From Epithemia pelagica (Eukaryota > Bacillariophyta > Bacillariophyceae > Surirellales > Surirellaceae), in assembly GCA_946965045.2 (NCBI GenBank), contig OX337240.1, positions 806,001 through 870,000 of the forward strand: DNA of 64,000 nucleotides, given 5' to 3'. A program made the translations under genes and the position numbers. This document shows, piece by piece, positions 44,606 through 53,533 of this stretch (positions within the stretch are counted from its first letter, which is position 1; each line of letters starts with the position of its first letter). The notes beneath the pieces are model-generated. The model was given only the letters and a program-made list of their open reading frames with translations. It ran no database searches and was not told the origin of the DNA.

Positions 44606-44779
44606 TGTATAAATCCTGCCACTACACGCTACAACACGGTGTGTACGGCGTGCAACAAGTGGCTAGACCAAAATTATGACTAGAAAACTAGATGCGTAGC
44701 AGCATATGTAGGCGATGCATATTCGCCAATATGCGACCATGTATCCGCCAATATGCGACCTGTTGGCGGGATTTATTCA
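44606..44779 (-). repeat. 5' LTR of the copia element
   Basis: 174 bp, identical to 37707-37880. It should contain the element promoter. Its outer end lies 62 bp from the ATG of the acetyltransferase gene. Confidence 0.95.
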
Positions 44780-44841
44780 CGAGAGTGATCCAAAGATCCA
44801 ATCCACAAAGATCGCTCCTCTCATAAAACGTACGCACCACC

Positions 44842-46136
44842 ATGACAACCACTGAGGACTTGACCACTCAAGCCTTGACGCGAGAAGCCATTGTCGCACG
44901 AATCCAATCCGAATGTGTCTCGTTCAACAAATCTCATCAAACGCAATGGAGGTTTGAGTGCTCACTTCCACCGCCCCAGCAAAACGAGACAGCGGTCGAC
45001 GACAGCCCTCCGAGCAACTTTTTTGGGATTGTGGCCCAGACTGTGGAGTCGTCGTCGACAACATCTTATCATTCTTTTGCCACTTTTTTCTTGGCATATT
45101 CGACATGGGATGGCCGCGTTTTGTTTCGCGACTTTGAAAAAAGTTCCCCGATTATTACAAGTGACACCGAAACGTCCTTATCCATGCTTTGGTTCCAACT
45201 GTTGGCCAAGATTGCCGTGAGACTGGGGTGCAATCGATTGGTATGGTCTCAGTACAACCAAGTTGCCGTTTTCCCTCATGTCCAGCCCGAAACACTGCCC
45301 TCGTGGTTGACCCTCCATTGGGATTTGCCCGAAATGCAACAGTTTACCGCTGGAAAAACCGTGTCGTCGTCCCTCCATGATACTGGCAGTGACTTGCGGA
45401 CGAAATTTGTCCATGCCTTGGAGGAGGTCCAATCGCCACCACAATCCAACGATACAACGGTTCCGTTTTCCTTGCGACTGGCATCGCAGGACGACGTACC
45501 CGACATTACCCGATTGGTACGAGGGTTGGCCAAGTTCGAAAACGAGTTGGACAGTGTCAAGGTGAAACCACAAGAATCGGTGGTGGATGGATTTGGTGAC
45601 TTGCCCCTCTATTACTGCGTCCTCCTGGATTGTGTCGATAGCAATCAAAAGAGAAGGAACGCCTGTGGCATGGCCTTTTGTTACATTGGACACACGTACG
45701 AAACGGGTGGCTTTCTCTACTTGGAAGACTTGTTTTTGGAAGAGGCTTTTCGAGGCAAGGGGGGAGGTACAATGATCATGGGCGCATTGGCCGCCGCGTC
45801 CCAATCCCTTGGTTGCTCCAAAATGGTGTGGCAAGCACTCGACTGTACGTACTACTACAAATACGACGACTTCGTTTGGAACAATCCACCACGGATTGAG
45901 GTGGAGAAATATGTGATTCCCCTCTCTTGGATTCTCTGTCTGTCTCACTTACGGCTCGTCGTTTTCCTCGTTTCCGTGTTTTCCTCGTAGGGAATGCTCC
46001 GGCCTTGGCCTTTTACAACAAGATTGGTGCACAGGTACAGTCAGGTTTATTAACATGTCGTTTCAAGGGAGCAACCTTAACAGACTTTGCTGCTGCTGCA
46101 GCAGCGACTACCGCAAGTACATCCTCCTCCTCGTAG
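44842..46136 (+). CDS. Tandem GNAT acetyltransferase, spermidine/spermine N1-acetyltransferase-like
   Basis: Exons 44842-45844 and 45991-46136 flank a 146-nt intron (gtacgt...ctcgtag); splicing restores the conserved LDWNAPALAFYNKIGA block. The product is 382 residues. SSAT-type enzymes transfer acetyl from acetyl-CoA to polyamines. The C-terminal half is a full GNAT domain: LRLASQDDVPDI at the start, then FLYLEDLFLEEAFRGKGGGTMIM (V-shaped splay and acetyl-CoA loop), then the LDWNAPALAFY tail with the conserved Tyr. The N-terminal half contains FFLAYSTWDGRVLFRDF, which resembles the SSAT YSTWxGRxxYLED strand, followed by a degraded continuation. This suggests an internally duplicated GNAT with one dead copy. 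Without splicing the frame would end at a TAG in the intron's acceptor. Confidence 0.75.
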
Positions 46137-46811
46137 AGAGGAGATGACAGGGACTAATCTACTACTCCTACGAACTAGGTTTGACGGACTGCACGACAGA
46201 CGGACTGCACGACAGAGAACGGTCCTTGCTGCTTTGACGGACTGCACGACAGAGAACGGTCGACCTTCCGTGTTAAATCCTTTAGAGAAGAAAACACTAC
46301 AATACTCTCTATGCTACGCCATGGTATCAACGGTAGACAATGTTCTCATGTCGATAGAGATAGCTTGTCTGGTTCGATAGATTTTCGAGTCTTGGCAAAA
46401 CGAGAAAAGATACACCCGGGTATCTTGGCATGTCATGTTCCCGTTTTTGTATGTGCCATGACGTGGTATTTAATTTGGTCACACGTCACACTTACGTTCT
46501 GGTCGCTTCACAGTTTTCACCATCCTTCATGTGAGACCGGGCCTTAACGTTTTGACACAGAAATTTGTTCTGGTTTACTTTTGCCCCTCCCCCTCCCCCT
46601 TCCACAAAGATTGCACAGATACAAGAGAGCAGTGTCGTCTGCAGGCACCACCATTGATTAAAACACCAACCAAGATTTCGTTTCGCCTCGGCAATCAACT
46701 CTTCAACCAAAAAGAGAACACGAGACAGCCAGTAGATAGACCGAGGGATCTCTAGCTAGTTTTGGGTGGATCGAGAGAGAAATCGAGTTCGAAGCGCGAG
46801 AAACACGTACC
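46137..46811. other. Intergenic, short tandem repeats
   Basis: Three copies of gacggactgcacgacaga occur at about 46184-46263, the last two each followed by gaacggtc. A ctactcctacg word lies at 46158 and a CCCCTC run near 46590. No gene is supported. Confidence 0.5.
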
Positions 46812-49800
46812 ATGGACTCTCCACCGGAAACCAACCACAACCATGCCGAAACTGGCGACAATGCTCCAAGTAAAGACGAAACCCCGACGGATTACCACAG
46901 CAACAAGGCTTCCTTGCCGCCGTCCCACGCCATGGAGGCCATGGAACCGAGTACGACCGCCACGACGCTGTCTCCCAAACCCAACAAGATGCACGAAACG
47001 GATGACGAAAAGGCACGATATCGACAAGCCGGTGCTACGGTTCCGGGGGCTGTCGCAATGACCACCACGAGTACACCCGTCAAGTCGTCGTCTCCCGATG
47101 GAGCAGCCACGACACCCAGCAAAACACCCACGGAAAAGGCTGGATATCTTTCCACTCCCACCAGTAAACCGGGTGCCGTGGCCGTGGGAACCACTCCTAG
47201 CAGCTCCACTACTCCAACCAAACCCAACGACGATGACATGTTGGATCCCCCAGCACCGACCACGCTCCCCGTGAGCACCCTGTCGGCCACGGAACCACCT
47301 CGTCCGGCCATGGCGGCTTCTGCGGCTTCCACCAATAAGGATGCCTATCGAAGCACGGCTGCCGCGACGGTCCCCGGTGCGCAAGCGGTGAGCAACAGCA
47401 CTCCTCCCACCCCGAGCAAAAAGGATGATTCTTCTGCCAAACAACAACAACCACAAGCCCCCTTGTCCTCGACTACTTCGGCCACGGCGGTCGATGCCCA
47501 AACGGCGGTCATTGTCCAATCGGTCGAATCCGATCTCCTTGACGACAAGAAGAAACACGGTCGAAATTCGGGAACGACCCGTCCCGGAGCCGTGGCCGCC
47601 GGTGGTGTGGCGGTTGCCGCCGGAGCCGCCACGGTAGCCATGTCGGGTGACACCCAATCGGCCGTCTTGCAACTCAAAGAAGATGCCGCCACGGCCAAGG
47701 TTGCCGCGGCAGCGGCGGAAGGAGGAGCCAATCCACCGCCGCCCCAAGTCACGGCAGCCTCCCTGGATGCCGAGACACGAGACGCACTCGTGCAACTCAA
47801 AATGGCGTCCGATGGTGGACCGTCGGAAAAGAGCATGGAAGAGAAAAAGGTGCTCGTGATGACGGAAAAACAACCGTCCCTGGACCCACCCGCCAAAGAA
47901 AAAGCCCCAGCAGACCCCGAAGAACCAGTACACACCAAGACCTTTTTGGAAGTGAACCGTTCGGTCCAAGACGAGGAATTGGCATCTCGTCAATGGGAAA
48001 AGGATATGAGTTCTCGATTTACAGTGGAATCCATACCGGCGGCGGAAATGTCGAGTTCGACACTCCTGAGTAATACTAACAAGGACCGAGAAAGTCAACG
48101 AGATATGAGTTCTCGATTCACTGTCGAATCCATACCGGCGGCGGAAATGTCGAGTTCGACACTCCTGAGTAATACTAAAAAGGACCGAGAAAGTCAACGA
48201 GATTTGGCCGTGGCCATTGCCATTGATGAAGATGCCGAAAAAGAAAAATTGGCCCATGCCGAAGATTTTCAAGCCCGCAAGAGACGAGCTTTGTATCAAC
48301 GACCCTGGTTCCTCTTCGTTTTGGCTTGTATTGTCAGTGTCTGTGTCGCTGCCATTGTCACGGGTGTCGTGGTGGCCAACAACAACAATAACAATGACAC
48401 GGATGACGACCTGGACAGCACCGATGACCAGTTGGCCAACTCTCCGACCGCGTCACCCTCGATGGCACCCACAACATCTGATCAAGTGGTATTGTACGAC
48501 TGGCTCCTGACCGAAAAGAATCTTTCCATGACCAAGATCAATTCGGCCAAGACGGCCTTTGACTTGGCGTTAGATTGGTATGCCAATCAAGATCCAGGAC
48601 GTAACATGTCGATACCTGTGGAGGAATTTGAATGGGACTACAATCGATTCTTGATGGCGTGGCTGTATTTTGCCCTCTCGTCCAATGGGACCAAACCATG
48701 GGTGAGTTGCAACCCTCCCAATTACGACGCCGGCCAAACGAACGAGTGCATTTTTTTGGAATTCAAGGAGGTTGCCAGCAATCTGGAATGGATCACATAT
48801 AACCAAGTGGCTGGAAAGCGATGGCTCTCCAACTTTAGTCTATGCGAGTGGGCGGGCTTGGAATGTATACCGGATCAGCCTCCCTCATCACCCTTTTTCA
48901 CCTGCAATGGCGCCCCCTTTCGTATTCTTTTACGAGGCTTTGGCTTGTCCGGTCCCTTGCCGGAATTTATCAATGAACTCGTTTGCCTCATCGACTTGGT
49001 CGTTTCCTACAATTCCGATCTAACGGGCTCTGTTCCTTCGACCATGTTTGACTTTCCACCGGATAGTGTTACCAAGGCTCGCATGAATTCGGTCTCCATT
49101 TTTAATAACACTGGAATGGAGGGGCCTATTCCCGATGCTCTGTGGGCCCTGACTCGGTTGACCTCCATTATTTTGGGTGACAATGGGTTCACCGGAACCT
49201 TTCCCGATTTGAGTGGCGCGAGCACATTGCCGGCATTGCGGGAGCTCCTTATCTATGGCAACAATTTTGGAGGTCCGTTGCCTGTTCTAGGTGCGGAACA
49301 AGGAGCATTGCGAGACTTGCGACTCCAACGGTCCGGATTTACAGGAACGATTCCTTCCACGTACGGGGACTTGGCCAATTTGCGGGAACTCTGGCTTTTT
49401 GAAAACTTTCTCAATGGAACCATTCCCGAAACCTTTGCCGAACTTTCACGCCTTCGGGAACTTCGCTTGCAGAAAAACGATTTGACAGGAAATTTGCCTG
49501 CTTTGGAATGGACAAGGATCCGAGACTTTGAGGTTAGCTCCAACAAGCTGAATGGAAGCTTGCCACTTGGAATTGCGGGTATGACACGACTCGAACGACT
49601 GCTTGTCGACGAGAATGATTTCACGGGTGAAGTTCCGGATAATTTCTTTGCCAATCTGACATCTCTAGAACAAGTGAGACTACGGGACAACATGTTCAGG
49701 GGACCCATTCCATCCAGTCTGAGCGGTCTAGAGAACATGGTGGTATTGCAACTCAACGAAAATGCGTTTACCGGAGATGTCCCGTTTGAAATCTGTTTGC

Positions 49801-49928
49801 TCCGTGGTCAGTTGACAAATCTTCAGGCGGATTGCCTGGGTGTTCCTCCTCAAAATGAATGTTTCTGCTGTACAGCCTGCTGCAGCAATGGCGAAGATTA
49901 CCGAACCTGTCAGACAATAGAAGAGTGA
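46812..49928 (+). CDS. Membrane-anchored leucine-rich repeat protein
   Basis: 1038 residues from ATG 46812. Residues 1-495 are low-complexity Ala/Pro/Thr-rich with several ATVPGA-type motifs, and hold two 33-residue copies of a DMSSRFTVESIPAAEMSSS unit (48004-48201). One membrane segment (residues ~499-523, FLFVLACIVSVCVAAIVTGVVVA) follows a basic stretch and precedes an Asn/Asp run, so the N-terminal part should be cytosolic. Residues ~525-690 form a linker with conserved Trp and Cys. From ~690 to 1005 there are about 10 plant-type LRRs of the LxxLxLxxNxFxGxIP form, closed by a Cys-rich cap (ECFCCTACC). Diatoms have many such LRR proteins with no kinase domain. Ligand and role are unknown. 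Confidence 0.85.
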   Translation: MDSPPETNHNHAETGDNAPSKDETPTDYHSNKASLPPSHAMEAMEPSTTATTLSPKPNKMHETDDEKARYRQAGATVPGAVAMTTTSTPVKSSSPDGAATTPSKTPTEKAGYLSTPTSKPGAVAVGTTPSSSTTPTKPNDDDMLDPPAPTTLPVSTLSATEPPRPAMAASAASTNKDAYRSTAAATVPGAQAVSNSTPPTPSKKDDSSAKQQQPQAPLSSTTSATAVDAQTAVIVQSVESDLLDDKKKHGRNSGTTRPGAVAAGGVAVAAGAATVAMSGDTQSAVLQLKEDAATAKVAAAAAEGGANPPPPQVTAASLDAETRDALVQLKMASDGGPSEKSMEEKKVLVMTEKQPSLDPPAKEKAPADPEEPVHTKTFLEVNRSVQDEELASRQWEKDMSSRFTVESIPAAEMSSSTLLSNTNKDRESQRDMSSRFTVESIPAAEMSSSTLLSNTKKDRESQRDLAVAIAIDEDAEKEKLAHAEDFQARKRRALYQRPWFLFVLACIVSVCVAAIVTGVVVANNNNNNDTDDDLDSTDDQLANSPTASPSMAPTTSDQVVLYDWLLTEKNLSMTKINSAKTAFDLALDWYANQDPGRNMSIPVEEFEWDYNRFLMAWLYFALSSNGTKPWVSCNPPNYDAGQTNECIFLEFKEVASNLEWITYNQVAGKRWLSNFSLCEWAGLECIPDQPPSSPFFTCNGAPFRILLRGFGLSGPLPEFINELVCLIDLVVSYNSDLTGSVPSTMFDFPPDSVTKARMNSVSIFNNTGMEGPIPDALWALTRLTSIILGDNGFTGTFPDLSGASTLPALRELLIYGNNFGGPLPVLGAEQGALRDLRLQRSGFTGTIPSTYGDLANLRELWLFENFLNGTIPETFAELSRLRELRLQKNDLTGNLPALEWTRIRDFEVSSNKLNGSLPLGIAGMTRLERLLVDENDFTGEVPDNFFANLTSLEQVRLRDNMFRGPIPSSLSGLENMVVLQLNENAFTGDVPFEICLLRGQLTNLQADCLGVPPQNECFCCTACCSNGEDYRTCQTIEE

Positions 49929-50338
49929 TTATAAGTAAAGGGACCTTGATCTAAAATCACCCGATCACGGGTGATAGTCATGGAACAATGTACTTCCTCT
50001 CCGCTCGCTCCCATTTGGAAGTACGGTCCACATACCTGTTCCTATTTGTTCTTGACGTCAGACTGCTTTCTTGTGGAAACCAAACAGTGTTCATCCATAG
50101 ACAACTTTCTTTGTTAATTCGATAAGGCTATAGTTCAAAGCACTATGTGAGACTCTCCGGACAAGTAAGGAGTAGCAAGATAGCTGAATTCCTATAAGCG
50201 ACTCAAAGGCTTTCGGATCTTCGAGTTTCGAAGCCCACGAAAAGCGAAATAGTGAAGTGAAGTACATCGAGGACGATAACACCAAAGACAGCCGCAATCC
50301 GATCCCTCGGCACGAACAGTCACCGCAAGAAAAGGGGT
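49929..50338. other. 3' flank of the LRR gene and probable 5' UTR of the non-LTR element
   Basis: No gene is supported. A gtacgg word at 50021 matches the gtacgg after the A-tail (57512) and could be part of a target-site duplication, which would put about 312 bp of element 5' UTR here. The match is too short to rely on. Confidence 0.35.
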
Positions 50339-53300
50339 ATGCTGCCAGAGGAGCAGGACGCGGACCCGCCATGGGCCATGCCGGCTAATAACACGTTTCC
50401 CATGGCCGAAGCACGACCCAACCACCAACCAAAAACCGATCCACCCCCGTCTATCGGTTGGAAACACATACAACGCACGGCGGCCCCAACATGGACCATG
50501 GAATCCCTCCATGGTCTCCGAAAACACAAACCAAATCAACACCATCGACCCCGGCATCTCATCGCCCGTCACCATGGTACAACCCAGAAACCAGCGATAG
50601 CCAAAAACACCGAGCCCAACGGACACAACAACACGGCGCAACTGCTACGGAGTAGCAACACCAATCCCCCAACAAGCCAGCAAACTACAAAACCAACAGA
50701 GCAAATGACCAGGCCGAAAAAGACGATGACTCCGCAAGACCACGGGCCCACAGCAACAACAAGCGACAGACACGAAACAGGGCACGACGACCCAAGCCAC
50801 GCCGACAACACTAAAAGCCACCAACCACTCCCCCGCAAAAGCATTCGTACACCAGCAACGACAACACAAGAGTCGATGACCCAACCGACCGCCACCAACC
50901 AAACAGACACAAGCAGGGCACGCACCAGGCACCAGACCAGCTGCCTGCCGCCACCAAAAGGAGTCATCCGGCAACTGGAACAAGCCTTGCAAAGGGTCAC
51001 AGCTGCAATGAAAATGACCCTGCCACCACCAAACCGAACGACCAGGCATTCTCACAAAACCAGTGAAAACTCCGTTTTCCACCCGAAGCCCAGACCGGAA
51101 GCACCAGCAAACCAGACCAAACACCACCCGCCAACGATGCAAGTCCACTCCAAGCCCTCTGCAGGCCGCCGCCCGAACCGTTCGACCAACACGACGGCCC
51201 TCGGCCCGATTCCCCTTGTCGCGGCAAAACTGCCCAACAACATCACCGCCATCACCCCCGACCGCCCCAACAAAAACAAAGAAAACCAAAAAACCAACAA
51301 AAACAACACCGAGAACAAGAGCACCACCACCCACAACACCGACGAAAACACCCAAACCAACCAGAACCATTACGAAACCCTGGACAACAAACAGGAACAG
51401 GAGAACAACGTCCACAACAACAAAGAGACCCAGCCCACCACCAACAAAACAAACAACCACAACGACGCCGCCGACTCGGACGACGAAAACCCACCGAACA
51501 CCAACAAAACAAACAACCACAACGACGCCGCCGACTCGGACGACGAAAACCCACCGAACAACAACGACCAAGGAACACCACGGGCCAACCCGTACCTTCA
51601 ACCAAAGGGCGAAACGAAACGTCCGCCGTCGCCCGAACCGAAAACACTTATTCATCTACACGTGGCGATCAACCATCACCCCAACCCACAAGTCGAGTCA
51701 ACTCTCCCACGGCTCACCGAACAAGCCTTAAAGACGCATTTCAATGAAGTCTTTTTCCACCACAGCAAACGAGAAGAGCCCATGTGGCTCCAAGTCCATT
51801 CGGTCGATTTCTTGGAGACCAAGCAGTCGGGCACACGATCTTTTCGCCACAACAACCAACACGGGTCACACAAGGGAGGAGGGCACACCTCCACGTTCCA
51901 CGTAACCCTCTCACCAGCACCTGCCAACGACGTTTTCGATTCAGAGATTTTCATCGAACAAGGACTCCGATTCGTGCTACAAATGTGGCACAAACACCAC
52001 AACGACGACTTTGTGTACGATGAATTCGATTCACAGACGGTCCTACCTCCCGGAACGAAACAATCGAACCCGACAATCAATCCTCGCTTCGACCAGATCA
52101 ACGTGTACCACCCAGCCTGCAACAACAGGAAGAGTGACACGTTCGGAATCATCGTCGGTGTGCCCGCCCAGACAATCAAACATCGCCGGGCGGCACTGGA
52201 TCTCACGTCCGACATCCAGAACACCCTCACCCCTCATCTCCCTAGGAAGTTACACTACATGGACTTCTTCAACCACATCGGCTGCCGTACGGGGACATTT
52301 AGCGGCGAGCTCAAGAACAAACAAAAAGGACAGGTTCCTGCCATCTACGTCACGGCATCAACAAGAAACAACTTCGAAGCATTGCTTCGAAGCTACAACG
52401 CCTACATGGCCGCAAATCGCAACTCCGAAATGAAATGGAACAAAAACAACATTCAGCTGATTCCCATGCCAACCAGTCAACCCAATCGGACAGCAACACT
52501 GGAAGCAATCAAGGACATCGACCAATTTTTTAGCGCGTGCGTACGCATCAAGCTCAAACCAATCAACCCGGAAGCGACCGATGGAGATTGGAAACAACTT
52601 CGACAACTACGCGAATTCGTCGCCGTATTCCCGGAATACAACAACGAGGACCCAGAGGCGCAATACTACACCCTATACCTGCGCAAGACCCCTGACACAC
52701 ACATGCTCACCACCAACACCATCCGCCAGTTCACAGACTTCCCGACCAACATCCTTCTCCCCACCCTGGCGGCCGTGACCGCGTCACCTCCAAGACAACT
52801 TACAAACAACCAAGACCCGACAACTCCGACTTCTTCCAGCCACACCAACCGACTCGTCGCCTTTACCAACCGTCTTCTCAGGCGCAAACACAACAACCTA
52901 GACGACACACCAGCTGACGAAACACCTGCCAAGACAGAGGACAACGGACCCGAGTCGCCGAACAGGCACAACCATTCAAGCAACCAACCAAACAAACGGA
53001 GGGCAGCCGCCATGCAACCAACAGAGGACGACGACAAAGACCCATACGACGACGGCACAGATTGGACAACAGTGGCAGCGAAAGCCCACCACATTCAGAA
53101 CCAAAACAACGAGGTCGACGACCGAAAACCAGCAGCCAAACGGAACCAATTCGCCCCGTTGGCCGAACAACAAGACGACCAAACAGCTAACGACGACATG
53201 ATGGACACGGAAGAGTCCGACGACCACTCACGTGCCCTCATCGGAAGCGACGACAACGGAGACAACCATGCACAAGACGACCATGAGTTTTCAGCCACCA

Positions 53301-53533
53301 CCATGCAAGAAATCGAGCTCATATTCAAATATGTGGCGGCCAACAACCCCTCACGCATCGACGAAATGCGTGAGTTTCTCGAGCATACCAAATCGTTTAC
53401 GAACGACACCGACGCGCAGGATGCTTGGCGCTTTGCCCAGTCTTTAGTCCAGACCGGCAACACCAACATCGCCGACTCGCGCACCGGCCATGTGGTCCCG
53501 CATGACAAATGGGCCAAAGGGCCAAATGAGTGA
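50339..53533 (+). CDS. ORF1 of the non-LTR retrotransposon
   Basis: 1064 residues. The first ~430 are extremely Asn/Thr/Pro/Gln-rich and contain two exact 60-bp tandem units (from 51440, NKTNNHNDAADSDDENPPN). A folded core follows at residues ~440-830 (HLHVAINHHPNPQ, IFIEQGLRFVLQMWHKHH, GIIVGVPAQTIKHRR, HLPRKLHYMDFFNHIG), which I do not recognise. The C-terminal part is acidic and charged. Non-LTR ORF1 proteins usually bind the element RNA; there is no RRM or zinc knuckle here that would show it. The stop TGA at 53531-53533 overlaps the ORF2 start. Confidence 0.75.
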   Translation: MLPEEQDADPPWAMPANNTFPMAEARPNHQPKTDPPPSIGWKHIQRTAAPTWTMESLHGLRKHKPNQHHRPRHLIARHHGTTQKPAIAKNTEPNGHNNTAQLLRSSNTNPPTSQQTTKPTEQMTRPKKTMTPQDHGPTATTSDRHETGHDDPSHADNTKSHQPLPRKSIRTPATTTQESMTQPTATNQTDTSRARTRHQTSCLPPPKGVIRQLEQALQRVTAAMKMTLPPPNRTTRHSHKTSENSVFHPKPRPEAPANQTKHHPPTMQVHSKPSAGRRPNRSTNTTALGPIPLVAAKLPNNITAITPDRPNKNKENQKTNKNNTENKSTTTHNTDENTQTNQNHYETLDNKQEQENNVHNNKETQPTTNKTNNHNDAADSDDENPPNTNKTNNHNDAADSDDENPPNNNDQGTPRANPYLQPKGETKRPPSPEPKTLIHLHVAINHHPNPQVESTLPRLTEQALKTHFNEVFFHHSKREEPMWLQVHSVDFLETKQSGTRSFRHNNQHGSHKGGGHTSTFHVTLSPAPANDVFDSEIFIEQGLRFVLQMWHKHHNDDFVYDEFDSQTVLPPGTKQSNPTINPRFDQINVYHPACNNRKSDTFGIIVGVPAQTIKHRRAALDLTSDIQNTLTPHLPRKLHYMDFFNHIGCRTGTFSGELKNKQKGQVPAIYVTASTRNNFEALLRSYNAYMAANRNSEMKWNKNNIQLIPMPTSQPNRTATLEAIKDIDQFFSACVRIKLKPINPEATDGDWKQLRQLREFVAVFPEYNNEDPEAQYYTLYLRKTPDTHMLTTNTIRQFTDFPTNILLPTLAAVTASPPRQLTNNQDPTTPTSSSHTNRLVAFTNRLLRRKHNNLDDTPADETPAKTEDNGPESPNRHNHSSNQPNKRRAAAMQPTEDDDKDPYDDGTDWTTVAAKAHHIQNQNNEVDDRKPAAKRNQFAPLAEQQDDQTANDDMMDTEESDDHSRALIGSDDNGDNHAQDDHEFSATTMQEIELIFKYVAANNPSRIDEMREFLEHTKSFTNDTDAQDAWRFAQSLVQTGNTNIADSRTGHVVPHDKWAKGPNE

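Larger units (their letters stand above)
37707..44779 (-). mobile_element. Complete Ty1/copia retrotransposon, identical LTRs
   Basis: On the minus strand: 5' LTR 44606-44779, leader of about 775 bp, gag, pol, then 3' LTR 37707-37880. The LTRs are 174 bp, start TGAATAAATCC and end GGATTTATACA on the element strand, and are identical at every position. A 4-bp cgag flanks both sides (37703-37706 and 44780-44783) as target-site duplication. gag and pol share one frame, separated by a single TGA. Identical LTRs and open coding frames mark a very recent insertion. It lies 62 bp upstream of the acetyltransferase start codon. Confidence 0.95.

Noticed and set aside
46752-48299. Minus-strand 515-codon frame rich in Gly and Arg
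   Set aside because: It is the shadow of the Ala/Pro/Thr-rich part of the LRR gene.
50645-51655. Minus-strand Val/Gly-rich 336-codon frame
   Set aside because: It is the complement of Asn/Thr codons in ORF1 of the non-LTR element.
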